Below, piece by piece: positions 1-9,867 of a stretch of DNA of 64,000 nucleotides; the stretch's first letter is position 1, and each line of letters starts with the position of its first letter. The DNA is from Bipolaris cookei (Eukaryota; Ascomycota; Dothideomycetes; Pleosporales; Pleosporaceae): contig NRSV01000060.1 of NCBI GenBank assembly GCA_002286855.1, forward strand, positions 30,250 to 94,249, in the 5' to 3' direction. The position numbers and the translations under genes are program-made. Below the pieces are notes generated by a model. It saw nothing but the letters and a program-made list of their open reading frames with translations. It was not told the origin of the DNA and made no database searches.

Positions 1-1287
1 TAGGCGATCTAGTAGTTGTCGAGTTTGAGGGGTGCAGATAGACGCAATCACGTCAAAGAGGACACCGATGGGACCGTGTTTGCGCCACTCATCCATGTAC
101 TTCTCCTCGTCCTCAAGGTAAGCGGCGTCATTCTCGTACGCGCTACGGTCTTTGCCCCAAATTACTAATTGCGCGCTTAGGTTAAGTATATGGCAGCAGC
201 ACCGCAGCCGCCGCTCGCTTGCGATAAAGCCAAACTCCCCTGCTAAGGACTCAACTACAGTATCATTGTTGCTTGCATTGTCAAGCACAAAGTACCCAAC
301 GCTCTTATTGTCAATGCCAAATAGCCGAAGTATTGTTGTTGCAACAGCGGCAATATTACTGCCAGTGTGCGCTCCGTGTAGCTCAGGCAACCCAAGCAGA
401 TGGTCAACTAGCTTGCCCTCGCCGTTGAGGTAATGTACACAGAAACCAGTAAAAGCATACTGCCCACCAGTTGAAGTCCAGTTATCAAATGACACGTGTA
501 TAAGCGACCGGGCTTCGCGAAGATAGTTAGCAACCGTTGGTATGTATGTGTTGTACCCAGCAATAATATGATCGCGGAGCGTTTGGTGGCTACGCCAAAG
601 GAGGGCTTCGGCTAGCGGGTTCACGGCCGCAATTATGGCTCGAAATTGCGGCGTTTCTATTACACGAAAACTCTGGTTGTCCGCGACTACCCAGTCCTTC
701 AGCGCGTCCTGAAATCGAGAGATTGAAAAGCTTGCTGCCATCTCGTTTACCACCTCTTGCGATACTTCTATCCCTTTAGACCTCATGATATGTGCTTGGG
801 ACTTTGCGAGCGCACCTATAATATTGCCCTCCCGGCTAGCAATTGGTATAGGTCCGTTGGGTCCGTGTGAGTGCCCAGGCTTGTTGCTTGAGAGGTGTCG
901 ACCGGCATTTGTAGTGCTGTCAGCCTCGTAGCAAGCCTCCTGCTTCCGTCGTTGATGGCAGTACCGACAAAGCCAGTAGTTCTTCTTGTACTTGCGGTGC
1001 CAGACGGCCCAGCCATGGCAGTAAATCCAGCTTTTTGGCCCACCGCGACTATTGCGCTCAACTTGGCGCCGCTCAAGGTACGGCACACGCCCAAAATCAA
1101 GCCCGTCGTAATTTTTGTCGTCGTCGCCGTCGTTGGAGAAATTCGCCTATACTGCCAAGGGCTCATCAGCCTGTGCCTCGCTCGCAGTATCGCCAACGGT
1201 TGGCATGTTCGATAGCGATGGTAGAGGAGAATTATGCTTGTCGTATTCTGTAAGGCGGCGAAAGCCTGAATTAGAGGGAATAGACAT
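1..1287 (-). pseudogene. hAT-family transposase, 5' part, one in-frame stop, cut by window edge
   Basis: Reading leftward from ATG 1287-1285, one frame stays open to base 1 except for a TAG at 1149-1147 (codon 47). The N-terminal part has a BED-like zinc-binding stretch (YCHGWAVWH, WLCRYCHQRR, then RHLSSNKPGHSHG). It is followed by motifs of hAT transposases: SFDNWTSTGGQYAFTGFCVH, then LVDHLLGLPELHGAHTG, and a second acidic block VLDNASNND followed by RCCCHILNL. This matches the RNase H-like core of fungal hAT elements; the C-terminal dimerisation region lies outside the window. The stop is compatible with CAG to TAG, a change expected from RIP or deamination, but a single site proves nothing. 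Everything downstream of the stop looks intact, so the copy could be recent or could restart at a later ATG (for example 783). Confidence 0.85.
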
Positions 1288-1473
1288 GAAGTAACCTACA
1301 AAATGTTATAGCAATAGTTAGTAGTATGGTAGTTATAGTGTCGTATGTATAGCAGACGCGACGTGACGCGAAAGGCTTGATAAATGCGGCTAGCGCACCT
1401 CCACAAGCTCTGATTAGCTCGATGCTACACCTGCTAACTCATATAGGACTGATTAGTGTCTATATATCTAGGA

Positions 1474-1499
1474 CTAGCGTGGCTTCGAAGCCGCACTAG
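1474..1499. repeat. 26-bp near-perfect palindrome upstream of the hAT gene
   Basis: Two 13-bp arms (CTAGCGTGGCTTC and GAAGCCGCACTAG) meet at a TTCGAA centre with two mismatches, both transitions. It lies about 190 bp upstream of the hAT start codon. It could be a sub-terminal palindrome of that element or a transposase binding site; the element's outer terminal repeat could not be fixed because its other end is outside the window. Confidence 0.6.
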
Positions 1500-1546
1500 A
1501 TATAGCTATCACAACTACAAAATTCTGCTTCAGAAATAGCCAACGT

Positions 1547-1672
1547 CAGTCCAACGTCAGTCAGTTCAATCAGTCTGGAGGCCTCTGAACTGACTGGACT
1601 GACGTACAGCGACCTCGAGAACTGACTGAGTGAACTGAGTCTTAGCAGTCAGTTCAGTCAGTTCAGACTAAG
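1547..1672. repeat. Cluster of CAGTCAGTTCAG-type short repeats
   Basis: About 125 bp are built almost entirely from CAGTC/CAGTT words on both strands (ACGTCAGTCAGTTCA, TGAACTGACTGGACTGACG, CAGTCAGTTCAGTCAGTTCAG). The left half can fold on itself, since CGTCAGTCAGTTCA pairs with TGAACTGACTG-ACTGACG. No coding potential is seen. It may be a decayed transposon end or a foldback unit. Confidence 0.6.
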
Positions 1673-2343
1673 TTACCTAACTAATAGCAAGTCTGCATAT
1701 AAGTAATGTGACAGCGATCGGATAGCTCGGAAGCTCTACCCCGCACACAGCAGTGGGCATCCCCACAATAGGACCAAAGCAGAGAGCATAAGAAGAGAAC
1801 CTTGTACGCACGTAGATAGGCAAGAAAATTTTTGAATGCACACAGCTGTCTTTTTGGCAACCCTTCTGCATTCGTGCAAACCCTCTTTAGCCCCGCGCGC
1901 ACATGCTTCGTACCTTGCTGTTTGCACTCGGTTCATGCTTATGCTAGCTAGCTACAGAGCCCATTCAACAGTCACAGTAACAAGGATGCACAACCTCAAC
2001 AATAAAAAGCAACAGCTACACACCATTACTACATGAAGATGGTAGATAGCAGATCAATACAATCATTGCCCACAAACATCAAATCTGACACATTGACTGC
2101 CAAAGCTTTCCCTGGTATTATGTACTTAGATCAAGCCTGCGACTACTCGATACATTCGACCTTATATATTGATTTCTTCATACTATCTGTTGAACGGACT
2201 CTATTGGCTAGCCAGTGCTTGGTGTTGGCAAGATGTCTAAGTCAATATAGCTAGTTGCACGGTGTACACAGCGTGCGGGTAAGTGGGGGTGGCAAGTAAC
2301 TATGGTTCATTGCTATCTCTGTTCTACGTTCAAAGGAAAAAGG
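1673..2343. other. Non-coding, probable repeat debris
   Basis: No credible gene is seen. The stretch lies between the short-repeat cluster and a diverged LTR, and its overlapping short frames have no recognisable content. Confidence 0.5.
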
Positions 2344-2771
2344 GTTGATGTACTCCTGGGTCCGTGCACAGGTATCCGTGGGGAACCGGAGTCACGCGAT
2401 CACTCCCTCAGTGCCTGATTTAGGTTCGGACAGTAAGTTATTGTCGCAGATTATGCAAGGATATATCGATATGAGTTACATCCGATGTTATGCCAGGACA
2501 TATCGGCATGAATTACGGCCAACACTATGCCAGGATATATCGGCATGGACTACAGCCGATGTATGTCGATATTCTACATGTAACAAGCCCCTGCAATGGT
2601 CGTGTACAAAAGATAGTTGTAGAGAGCACAACATCAAAGGACAAGTAGAAGATCATACATACAAGACACACAATACACACATCAATTCACCGCACGTACG
2701 CGTGCAACAAACAACAACCTTCATTTTCTCACCGCACCTACGCGTGCGACAGTTATATATCTTACAGTACA
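2344..2771 (+). mobile_element. Diverged solo LTR or LTR end, related to the LTR at 31094-31528
   Basis: The segment 2630-2752 (from 'gagagcacaac' through 'cctacgcgtgcgacag') closely matches, in reverse complement, about 31115-31205. Both contain the landmark ACACACATCAATTCACC, the ACGTACG and ACGCGTGC blocks and a run of ACAACAACA. At the left end, GTTGATGTACTCCTGGG resembles TGTTGAAAATACTCCG of the better-preserved copy, giving an LTR of about 428 bp ending in CA at 2771. The borders are inferred from this pairing; no matching target duplication was found. A 37-bp tandem repeat lies inside it. Confidence 0.6.
2453..2563 (+). repeat. 37-bp tandem repeat, three copies
   Basis: Units at 2453-2489, 2490-2526 and 2527-2563 each start with ATGC(C/A)AGGA(T/C)ATATCG(A/G) and are exactly 37 bp long. 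They differ by scattered transitions. The array lies inside the diverged LTR and is absent from the related LTR at 31094-31528. Confidence 0.85.
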
Positions 2772-4185
2772 CGGGGCTAGAAAGATTACCACTATGTAGC
2801 AGCTTAGTCTTGCGGCTATTCCTTTCTTACCTTTTATATTTAACGAGCCTATTAAGCATACGGCCGAGTAGATCCTCTACAATATACTTAAGACATTTAG
2901 AGATAAGAAAGCTATAGAAGAAAGGATAGCAATTAGGTTAAAGGAGCTAAAGAAAAAGAAGACTAAAACGAACAAGCTAAAGAAGGGACTATAGAGCAAT
3001 TCTAGAACTATGACAAGATATTCACATTCGCCTCTGTAAATATAATACCCAAAACAGGGAAGATCCGTTCAATCTACATCTGATATAAAAAAAGTTCTTT
3101 CAAGGGTATCAGTGTTTCAAACCGAAAGAATCGCCAATGTACAGATGTGTTGAGCAACAGACCCTCCACTGTCATTTTTCCCCTTCATCCTTCTCACAAG
3201 CCCCTCTAAATACACTCAATAGCCCTAAAAAATTTCCTGAATTCATGGACTCAAACTTGCCCAACAGAAGGTTTTGAGCACCGTCATACACGAACTCTAA
3301 AGGCAAGCTATTCGTTCCATGTATGCGCGATCAGACTTCCACTCAGAAGTCGCAAATAAGAAGAAACTCAAGATACATTTCTTATACATGAAATAGTATC
3401 GATCTTCAAATGTCCTTTCCGAACATGTCATAAATTGGACAGCCGTACTTGTGTCAACTCATGGAACCTGACCAGTAATTTCATGGCGTCAGAAGCCCAC
3501 GCGACATCAGTTGCGGTGTTCCATCATGAATCTGGATAGCCCGAATTACAATTGGAGCTCTTCTTCATAGTTGGACCTCGGTATACTATCAACTGTGGCC
3601 ATTCACTGTTGACTGTCGCGAGTTTGTGGATCTTTTCTCCTCAGTCTTTTACCGATTTTCTAACGGATTCAGCCAAACCAACGATCTTGATGACACGGAA
3701 GAAGTCTAGAAGTGAGTAAAAGTTGATGAAAATGGCTTGTAACGCGCCTCTTCCAGATTTCTCTAGTACATGTTTCTTTGCCACGCTACGATTAGAAGTT
3801 AACGCTGCATGAATGAACCAAATGCCACCAGGCGAGCGATATATTTGCGTAGTACATAGGAAAGACAACTCATATGAATTCAGGACATGGATGAACAGAG
3901 AAGCGAGAAAATTGGAAACGTCCATAAAGCCTGAGGTTCTCGAAAATGGGTCTTACGCGATATGGTGTTTTTACAGTTTCCTCTAGCTACGGTCACAGAC
4001 TTTGCTAATATCACGTTATAGGCTTTGTAAAATTCACTCTGTCTATAGCTTAGTGAGATAAAACGCCGCGAGACTCTTTTATGCGAACAATTGATGCATA
4101 AATGGCGGTTGCAACTCAATCAGGTTTCAATTTCTGTTTTATCGATTGACGCCCGTTGAAGCCTATGAGATTGCTAGCCATTTCT
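2772..4185. other. Mostly non-coding; possible gag remnant near 2800-3000
   Basis: Just after the LTR, 2813-2992 on + reads as a stop-interrupted lysine-rich frame (RDKKAIEERIAIRLKELKKK near 2900-2960), which could be a decayed gag-like reading frame. The rest, 3000-4185, has only weak short frames, such as 94 codons at 3925-3641 on the minus strand, without recognisable content. It includes the 3' flank of the transporter gene. Confidence 0.4.
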
Positions 4186-5358
4186 TTACGTCTGTTGCCC
4201 TACTAGTCTTCGCCGATCAAAGAACTGCTCATGTTGATCAAGAGGTAACACTTCTGTTTGTTCCATCTCTAGATACTCAACTTTCTCGCTCTGTTCTTTC
4301 GACTTCTCTGCAATAATGACTGCCGAGAGAACTAATAGAGAACCAATAGAGGAAAATGTGTCAGGGGAGGTACCCCAGATCGATACATCGGCTGCAAGAG
4401 ACAAGACTACTTGCAAGCATATCATGTATATTGCGGTACCGTCTTTCCCTAAAGCCAATCCTGCTGTAAGGAAAAATTCCTATTGTTTTTTTTAGATTGC
4501 GCCAAGCTAGATCAAACAAAAAAAACTTACCATAAAAGCACCAAAAATGCCAATGAGGAACAGTACAAACCACTGTACTAAGTTGAGATCCCACTTGTAC
4601 TCAACACCAGGGACTAAGACAAAACAGAAACTACTCGTCAACAATATACCCAATGCAAAGCAGTTAGTTATCGCTAAAGGGTGAGCTCTTTGACCAATAG
4701 ATGAGATGGCGGAATATGCTATCTAGAATATCAAGTCAGTGGTAATATTTCTGCACTCTGCACATGATATGACGTACGACTCCGCCAATGACACCTATGA
4801 ACGCGAATATGAAGCCAATACTAGAGCCAAAGTAATCTCTCTTAGTCCCATGAGCGAGCAAGTTTAAAGCGAAAGCTGGTTTGGTAATGAGCCCCACGCC
4901 AAGGAGACAGATGACTGCTGAGCCCATGCGCGAAAGGTCTAACCTTTTACTGAGAAGCAAACCAGCTCCCAAAGGTGCGAGGAGATTGATAACTGTTGCA
5001 TCACCGAGTGACAGGTATCGCAGGGAATCTTTCGAATCAGTCTGGCAAACAAAACTCGTGAAATTTTTTGGAAGGTATTAAACTTACAGTAATATCCAAA
5101 GGAGCCGCAGATTCCACCCAGTACTCGAACAGCTAATAAATATCCGATTTTATGGTTCCCTAGTGGAAGTTCGAGGGGAAACCAGGCCACGAGGGAAATG
5201 CAGTTCAAACCAAGGGTAACAAACATTCGAACCTGAAGAATCTGCTGTGGTTCGACATCACCAGTCGTCTCCAGAAACTTCGCAAGGCTATGAACAATAA
5301 CAGCGAAAACTTGGGATGCGAGTACAAGCCAAGAGCCTTTGCCAATCGTGCAAAACAT
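4186..5358 (-). CDS. EamA/DMT-family multi-pass membrane transporter
   Basis: Four exons join in frame: 5358-5088, 5028-4778, 4722-4531 and 4479-4186. The protein belongs to the drug/metabolite transporter (EamA, formerly DUF6) group, which moves small metabolites across membranes; the substrate cannot be told. Visible signs are repeated hydrophobic segments, the loop GYYYSLRYLSLGDATVINLL (the conserved 'SLRYLSLGDAT' at the end of the first EamA half), TAGLALGKDG and ALQVV-like helices in the second half, and a charged C-terminal tail. The junction SFGYY|YSLRY across the first intron is the best support for the splice choice. A branch point and AG (CTAAC...CTAAG) lie immediately before the chosen ATG, so an upstream exon may exist. 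It sits alone between transposons yet has no stop or frameshift, which suggests an active gene. Confidence 0.75.
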
Positions 5359-6024
5359 CTTAGAGTACGGTTAGAAAGACAGACTATGACAGCACAGTAC
5401 GGTGTGAGGGATGAGGCTCAAAAGCACTTGCACCTTAGAAAAAGGTTTCCAAAGTCAACCATGCCATTACGTAAACCTGGCATTGCTCGTACTAAATTCT
5501 GGTTCAATATCAATATGCATAATGTTGTCGCGCAAATATATTACACAAACTTCAAGGAGCGAAGACCTCTTCTAGTCACATGCATGACTTCCAACCTATC
5601 TTGGTTTTCAACTGCTTTCAAAATGCGTGAATATTAATCAATTTAAGGATTCAGAAAGGCGCTCTTGAGTCATTGTTCTAGTTGGTCTTTCTTGACATTA
5701 TTGACGTGCGCATAATCTAGTAACATTTCTTGAAGTACCCAAACCACTCATTTGATGATAGGCAATGAGCAATCAAGCCATCATATAAACGAAAATAGGG
5801 GGCTATTGCGAAGCTCAGGGTCATTGGGCGATTTCAAAAGGAATTAAGCAAGATCCGCAATCGTGGATCGTGGTGATCTTGAAACTTACCAGTAATTCAG
5901 TCGGTGGTGATCTTTAAATTGGCACTTGCCACCTGAAAGGTATATAGCTTAGATAAGCAGGTGCTACAAGCAAAGGACCGTTTTAACCATGTCTGCGTGT
6001 CGACATGTGATTCGTCTGTAGGCA
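5359..6024. other. Promoter side of the transporter; no gene seen
   Basis: No supported gene. A possible upstream 5' exon or leader of the transporter lies near 5360-5520; the remainder is AT-rich and leads into a MITE. Confidence 0.45.
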
Positions 6025-6457
6025 ACTAACGTGCGGGATCAGTGAGCTGGGCAGATCAGTAAGCTGGCCGCCCGAAAAACCACCAAAAATCGCCAAAAAA
6101 TGACCCTTGCAAATTCAACAACGCGTAGGTAATAAACTCTATAAATCTAATGGTAGCCTTTTCTACTTACTTTGAAGCTCTTACTAGGATTCTAGACAAA
6201 TAGACCTTTGGGGGACTGAGATATTGAGGTTTTGTCAAGTTTTAGCCCCCAAATCACTAGATCTGGAGATCTACTAAATTAAGTATTTACTTACTAAGCC
6301 TAGAGCTTCAAGATAAGTAGGAAAGGCTAGAGTTAGATTTATAGAGTTTATTATCTAGGCGTTGTTGAATTTGCAAGGGTCAGTTTTTGCGATTTTTGGT
6401 GGTTTTTCGGGCGGCCAGCTTACTGATCTGCCCAGCTCACTGATCCCGCACGTTAGT
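6025..6457. mobile_element. Foldback-type MITE with very long terminal inverted repeats
   Basis: The left end ACTAACGTGCGGGATCAG and the right end CTGATCCCGCACGTTAGT are exact reverse complements. The complementarity continues with few differences for about 170 bp on each side, including GGGCAGATCAGTAAGCTGG, CCGCCCGAAAAACCACC, GCAAATTCAACAACGC and ATAAACTCTATAAATCTAA. This leaves a loop of roughly 90 bp with no open frame. If the TA inside each end (6027-6028 and 6454-6455) is the duplicated target, the element proper starts ACGTGCGGG, like Tc1/mariner or pogo derivatives. It encodes nothing and must have been moved by another element's transposase. Confidence 0.85.
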
Positions 6458-6605
6458 GCTACTCTATGAACTAAGCGCTGACTTTGATATAATATCCCTC
6501 CCTGGGTTACGCAGATCCCCCCGTACCGCAAGAAAAGAGGGGTACTTCATCCTTAGAAAACAATATTTCTATTTACGCGTTGTTTCTGTACTATATTTAT
6601 AGATA

Positions 6606-6690
6606 ACGTGTTCCACGGGCGAGCGCCGCACCCCACCAAACTCACACACCTCTACAAGCGCGTTGCTCAACCACGAGTTAATTATTTTAT
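6606..6690. mobile_element. Terminal-repeat fragment of a pogo-like element
   Basis: Directly after a TA (6604-6605) the sequence reads ACGTGTTCCACGGGCGAG, then CGCCGCACCCCACC. This resembles the left terminus of the pogo element at 12190 (ACGTGTTTCACCACCGAG, then GCCGCACCCCACC). No matching right end is seen before the next element begins at 6693, so it is a fragment or a solo end. Confidence 0.5.
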
Positions 6691-7609
6691 TACTGTACTG
6701 TCCGTGCGCACCCAATGCAACACTTCAGCCAATGCAACACCCCACCAAAATGCGAGCCCACCAAAAAATGAAGCTTTTGACCACCACCACAACGTTGTTA
6801 TCGCGGGATTTCTTGGTGGAGTACTCGTGCGATCGTATATTTGATATCTATCTACTGATATTTGCTGGGCAACCGCACACTGCGGCCGCGGGTGATGGTT
6901 TTGGTGGGAGGCTTGGCGGGCGGTGATGCATCAGCACCACCACTTTCAGCCTCCACAACACGACGCCGCTTTGATATTTTTGTATTCTGATTTGATGAAG
7001 CTTTTTGTTTAGTAGTATTCTGCTTATCGCGAGCTTTTTGTGCGGTTACAGCAGCGCGTTCTCGTCCCTTTTCAGCGCGCGCGGTAGCTAGTTGTGCAGC
7101 CCTCGCAGCTCGCTCCCGCTGCTGCGCTATTCTCGACATTTGGCGAGCCTCCCGTGCCTCTGTTATCATCATTTCTCTGTAGGCAGCTGCGTCAGCTCGC
7201 TCTTCCCTCTGATGTTTTTTTGGAGTTTTTTTTTTACGTTCTTGTTGTTGTTCTGTTGCCTCGCGGGCTCTGGCCTCCCTCACCGATCGCGGGCTTCACA
7301 CCACTGCAGTACTGATACTCTTTGTGCTGCTGCAAGTCGAGAAGCTTTCTATCAGATTTGCGGGGTTTTTTTGGTAGTAATACTACTCCGCAGTTTGTCG
7401 AGTTCATGGTGTATAAGCTCGTTCTGGATCTGCAATGAATGCAACGCCTGTTTGAGCTGTTTAGCTGCATTTTTTAATGTATCCGACACCGCAGCGTCAA
7501 ATAATTTTGACAGATCCCTCCAGGTATCTCCATCACCTGCCTCTCGAATTTCTGTATCTGTATCGGCTCGCAGTGGTGGTGTTTTGAAGCGTCTGAGTAC
7601 GACGTCGGG

Positions 7610-8055
7610 TGTTACAAGTAACAAAAGGATCCTCTCCTTGACAAGTGACGAGATGGCCGAAGGCCTAAGGACGTCCACGTCAGAAGGTAATGATCATCGC
7701 GGGGCCAGTTCACGTGATGTGCCATCCCGCCAAGAACAACCATCCCAGGGATGGCAGGGAAGTAAGGGATGACAGGACTGGAAGCAATGAGGATATAAGG
7801 ATGGATGGGTTTCATTATTACTCTCGTTGTGGTCAACTCAAATTGTACTTTCTTACTAGTATCTTTACTTAACAAGATTATTATTTGTTAGTCTATAGCA
7901 ATATAGATTAGTGTTTGTCAAAAACCTCCGGTTACATCCATAATTCCTTGCCACTACGAATCGCCAGACAACTCTCACGGAGCTAGTCACCCATTCCTAC
8001 TCGCCCTAACCCGGATCGAGCTCAGAGAAGTATTAGCACCAAACCCCGTGTAACA
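7610..8055. mobile_element. Solo LTR A (446 bp) with 5-bp target duplication
   Basis: The segment begins TGTTACA and ends TGTAACA, a 7-bp terminal inverted repeat of LTR type. It is flanked on both sides by TCGGG (7605-7609 and 8056-8060). Removing the LTR and one TCGGG rejoins the transposase frame (DPDV then VLRRFKTPPL). No internal retroelement sequence is present, so this is a product of LTR-LTR recombination. A TATA-like ATATAAGG occurs at 7793 on the plus strand. Confidence 0.93.
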
Positions 8056-8701
8056 TCGGGATCGCGTGGATGGATCCTAGTGGCCCGAAAACTACTTAAT
8101 ATATTATCAGCTGTGAAAGCAGATGTATATGCCGCCCAAAATAAGCGTAGAAAATCATTTTTCTGCATATTGATTAGGCCTTGATTGCTGTTGATCAGAT
8201 TGATGAGCGCGGTACTGTACGCGGCTGCCAGAGGCGAGTACACGCCAACGTCGAGTGGCTGGAGGCTGTGAGTGGCGTGAGGCGGAAATACTGCGAGTAT
8301 TATTCGATTGCGATGGCAGTACTCGATGAACGACGGCGTCAGGTGACTACCATGCCCATCAACGAGGAGCATCCTGTAGCCGCGTTTTGCTTTCTCCTTC
8401 GTGCACTGATCGAACACCTGCTCAACCCAATCTCGCGCGAGCTCATTGTTACTCCATCCTGACGAGCTTTTGGAGAAAAAAACCCGGTGTTTTCCCACTA
8501 CCAGATCCTGTAGCCAGTTATCGCGAAGACCATCTGAGCCCTCGTAGATTATCATAGGATCTACCGAGCTCCCATCAGCGCAAATATAGCCAATAATCGT
8601 CGTTCAGTCCCTACTCCCATCTTGGAGGGATTGCCGCACTTTCTTTTGATCCCAGAGCTCCTTTGAAAAGATTCTTTTTTGATAGTGAAATACGGCCAAG
8701 T

Positions 8702-9166
8702 TGTTACAGAGATAACAAGAAAGGGGCTCTCCTTGACGCGGGACAAGAGGAACGAGAGAGCACGAGTGGCTATGGTGCCACAAAGCTCCGCGTCAGAAGG
8801 TAACGGATCACCGCGGGGCTCGGGGTCACGTGATGTGCCATCTCGCCAAGGCCGGCCATCTGAGATGGCAGTGCATGAAGAGATGGCAGGACGAAAGCAA
8901 TGAAGATATAAGGATGGATGGATTTCATTATTTACTCTCGTTGTGGTCAACTCAAATTGTACTTTCTTACTAGTTACTTTACTTAACAAGATTGTTACTC
9001 GTTAGTCTATAGCAATATAGATTAGTGTTTGTCAAAACCCCCGGTTACATCCATAACTCTTTTCCACTAAGAATCGCCAGACAACCTCACGGAACACTAG
9101 CGTAAAGCTCACCGGCCTTGGTGTGGGACCCGGCAAGAGAAGTATAGATCCAGACCCCGTGTAACA
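8702..9166. mobile_element. Solo LTR B (465 bp) with 5-bp target duplication
   Basis: Same family and orientation as the LTR at 7610-8055: TGTTACA...TGTAACA termini and a highly similar stretch from GATATAAGGATGGATGG through GTTTGTCAAAA and beyond. It is flanked by CAAGT on both sides (8697-8701 and 9167-9171), a different target from copy A, so the two inserted independently. It interrupts the transposase just after MDEKGFVL. The promoter-proximal third differs most between the two copies. Confidence 0.93.
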
Positions 9167-9867
9167 CAAGTACGAAGCCCTTCTCGTCCATATTGTAGAT
9201 ATTATGTGGCGCGACGTAATACTGATCGAGCTTAGCATAGAGGAGATCAAAATATGATTGGTAGTTGGCTGCATTGTCAGCCAGATGACGGTCGCGGTCG
9301 ATGCTGGTGGATTTTTTGATGAATATTTTGTCGTGGTGACGCGTCAAAAACCGAGTAACCCAGCTGTTGGAGGGCTCCCATTCTGCAATAACCGCTACAT
9401 AATTTTTTTTACTATCGCTCGAGAAGGTAGTAGGCCGCGTTCTGATAGTTTTCTATATATTTCACCAGCTCAGATTCTTGTAGTGGAGTGAGTAATTGGC
9501 GTTTTTGGGCAGCTGCCGTTCGCGATTGTGTTTTGTTTTGGTGCCGGCGTGTTAATGTTGTGAGCTTAACACCAAGCTTTTTTGCAGCTGCGCGGTATGA
9601 AAGTTGACCTTCTATATCTTGCGAATCAATTGCTGCAATCGCTTTTGCAAGAGCTGTCATGGTGGTGGAGATATCACGTGTTGAAAATGATGGGTGGATA
9701 TTTCGGTGGGGCAGATGGTGTTGCATTGGGTGAACTGTTGGACGCACTGACCAAGTACGTACAGTAGTGTAGGTGGTCAATGCTGCAACACCATCTCGGA
9801 ACGCAACACCCGACTGCATCACCAAAACAGGAACCCACCAGTTTCAACGCGTAATATCTCCACAACC

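Larger units (their letters stand above)
6852..9660 (-). pseudogene. DDE_1 transposase of pogo element 1, broken by LTR insertions, frameshifts and a stop
   Basis: The start ATG at 9660 opens MTALAKAIAAIDSQDIEGQL, a psq/CENP-B-type helix-turn-helix region (LSYRAAAKKLGV...LTRRHQ). The frame shifts at an A-run near 9405, continues through NIYNMDEKGF (first catalytic Asp block) and is cut by the LTR at 9166. After the LTR it resumes with a TGA at 8606-8604 where the sister protein has Trp, then YRMLLVDGHGSHLTPSFIEY (second Asp block) and HATHSLQPLDVGVYSPL, before the second LTR at 8055. The last part is an Ala/Arg/Glu-rich charged tail ending RLPSKYQ at 6852. It cannot make a working transposase. 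Confidence 0.85.
6693..9764 (-). mobile_element. Pogo/Fot1-like DNA transposon 1, carrying two solo LTRs
   Basis: Both ends start CTGTAC (right end read on the minus strand) and share GTGCG and CCAATGCAACA blocks. Both are bordered by TA (6691-6692 and 9765-9766), the usual pogo/Tc1 target. Inside is a minus-strand DDE_1 transposase in pieces, interrupted by two solo LTRs at 7610-8055 and 8702-9166. Without them the element would be about 2.15 kb, the same size as its neighbour at 9767-11926. The ends have diverged, so exact borders are moderately certain. Confidence 0.7.

Noticed and set aside
3641..4119. Two overlapping minus-strand frames downstream of the EamA gene
   Set aside because: One begins at a non-ATG codon, neither has recognisable content, and they overlap in different frames; they read like 3' flanking sequence.
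7092..7772. 226-codon plus-strand frame over pogo element 1
   Set aside because: It is antisense to the transposase tail and runs across the junction into a solo LTR.
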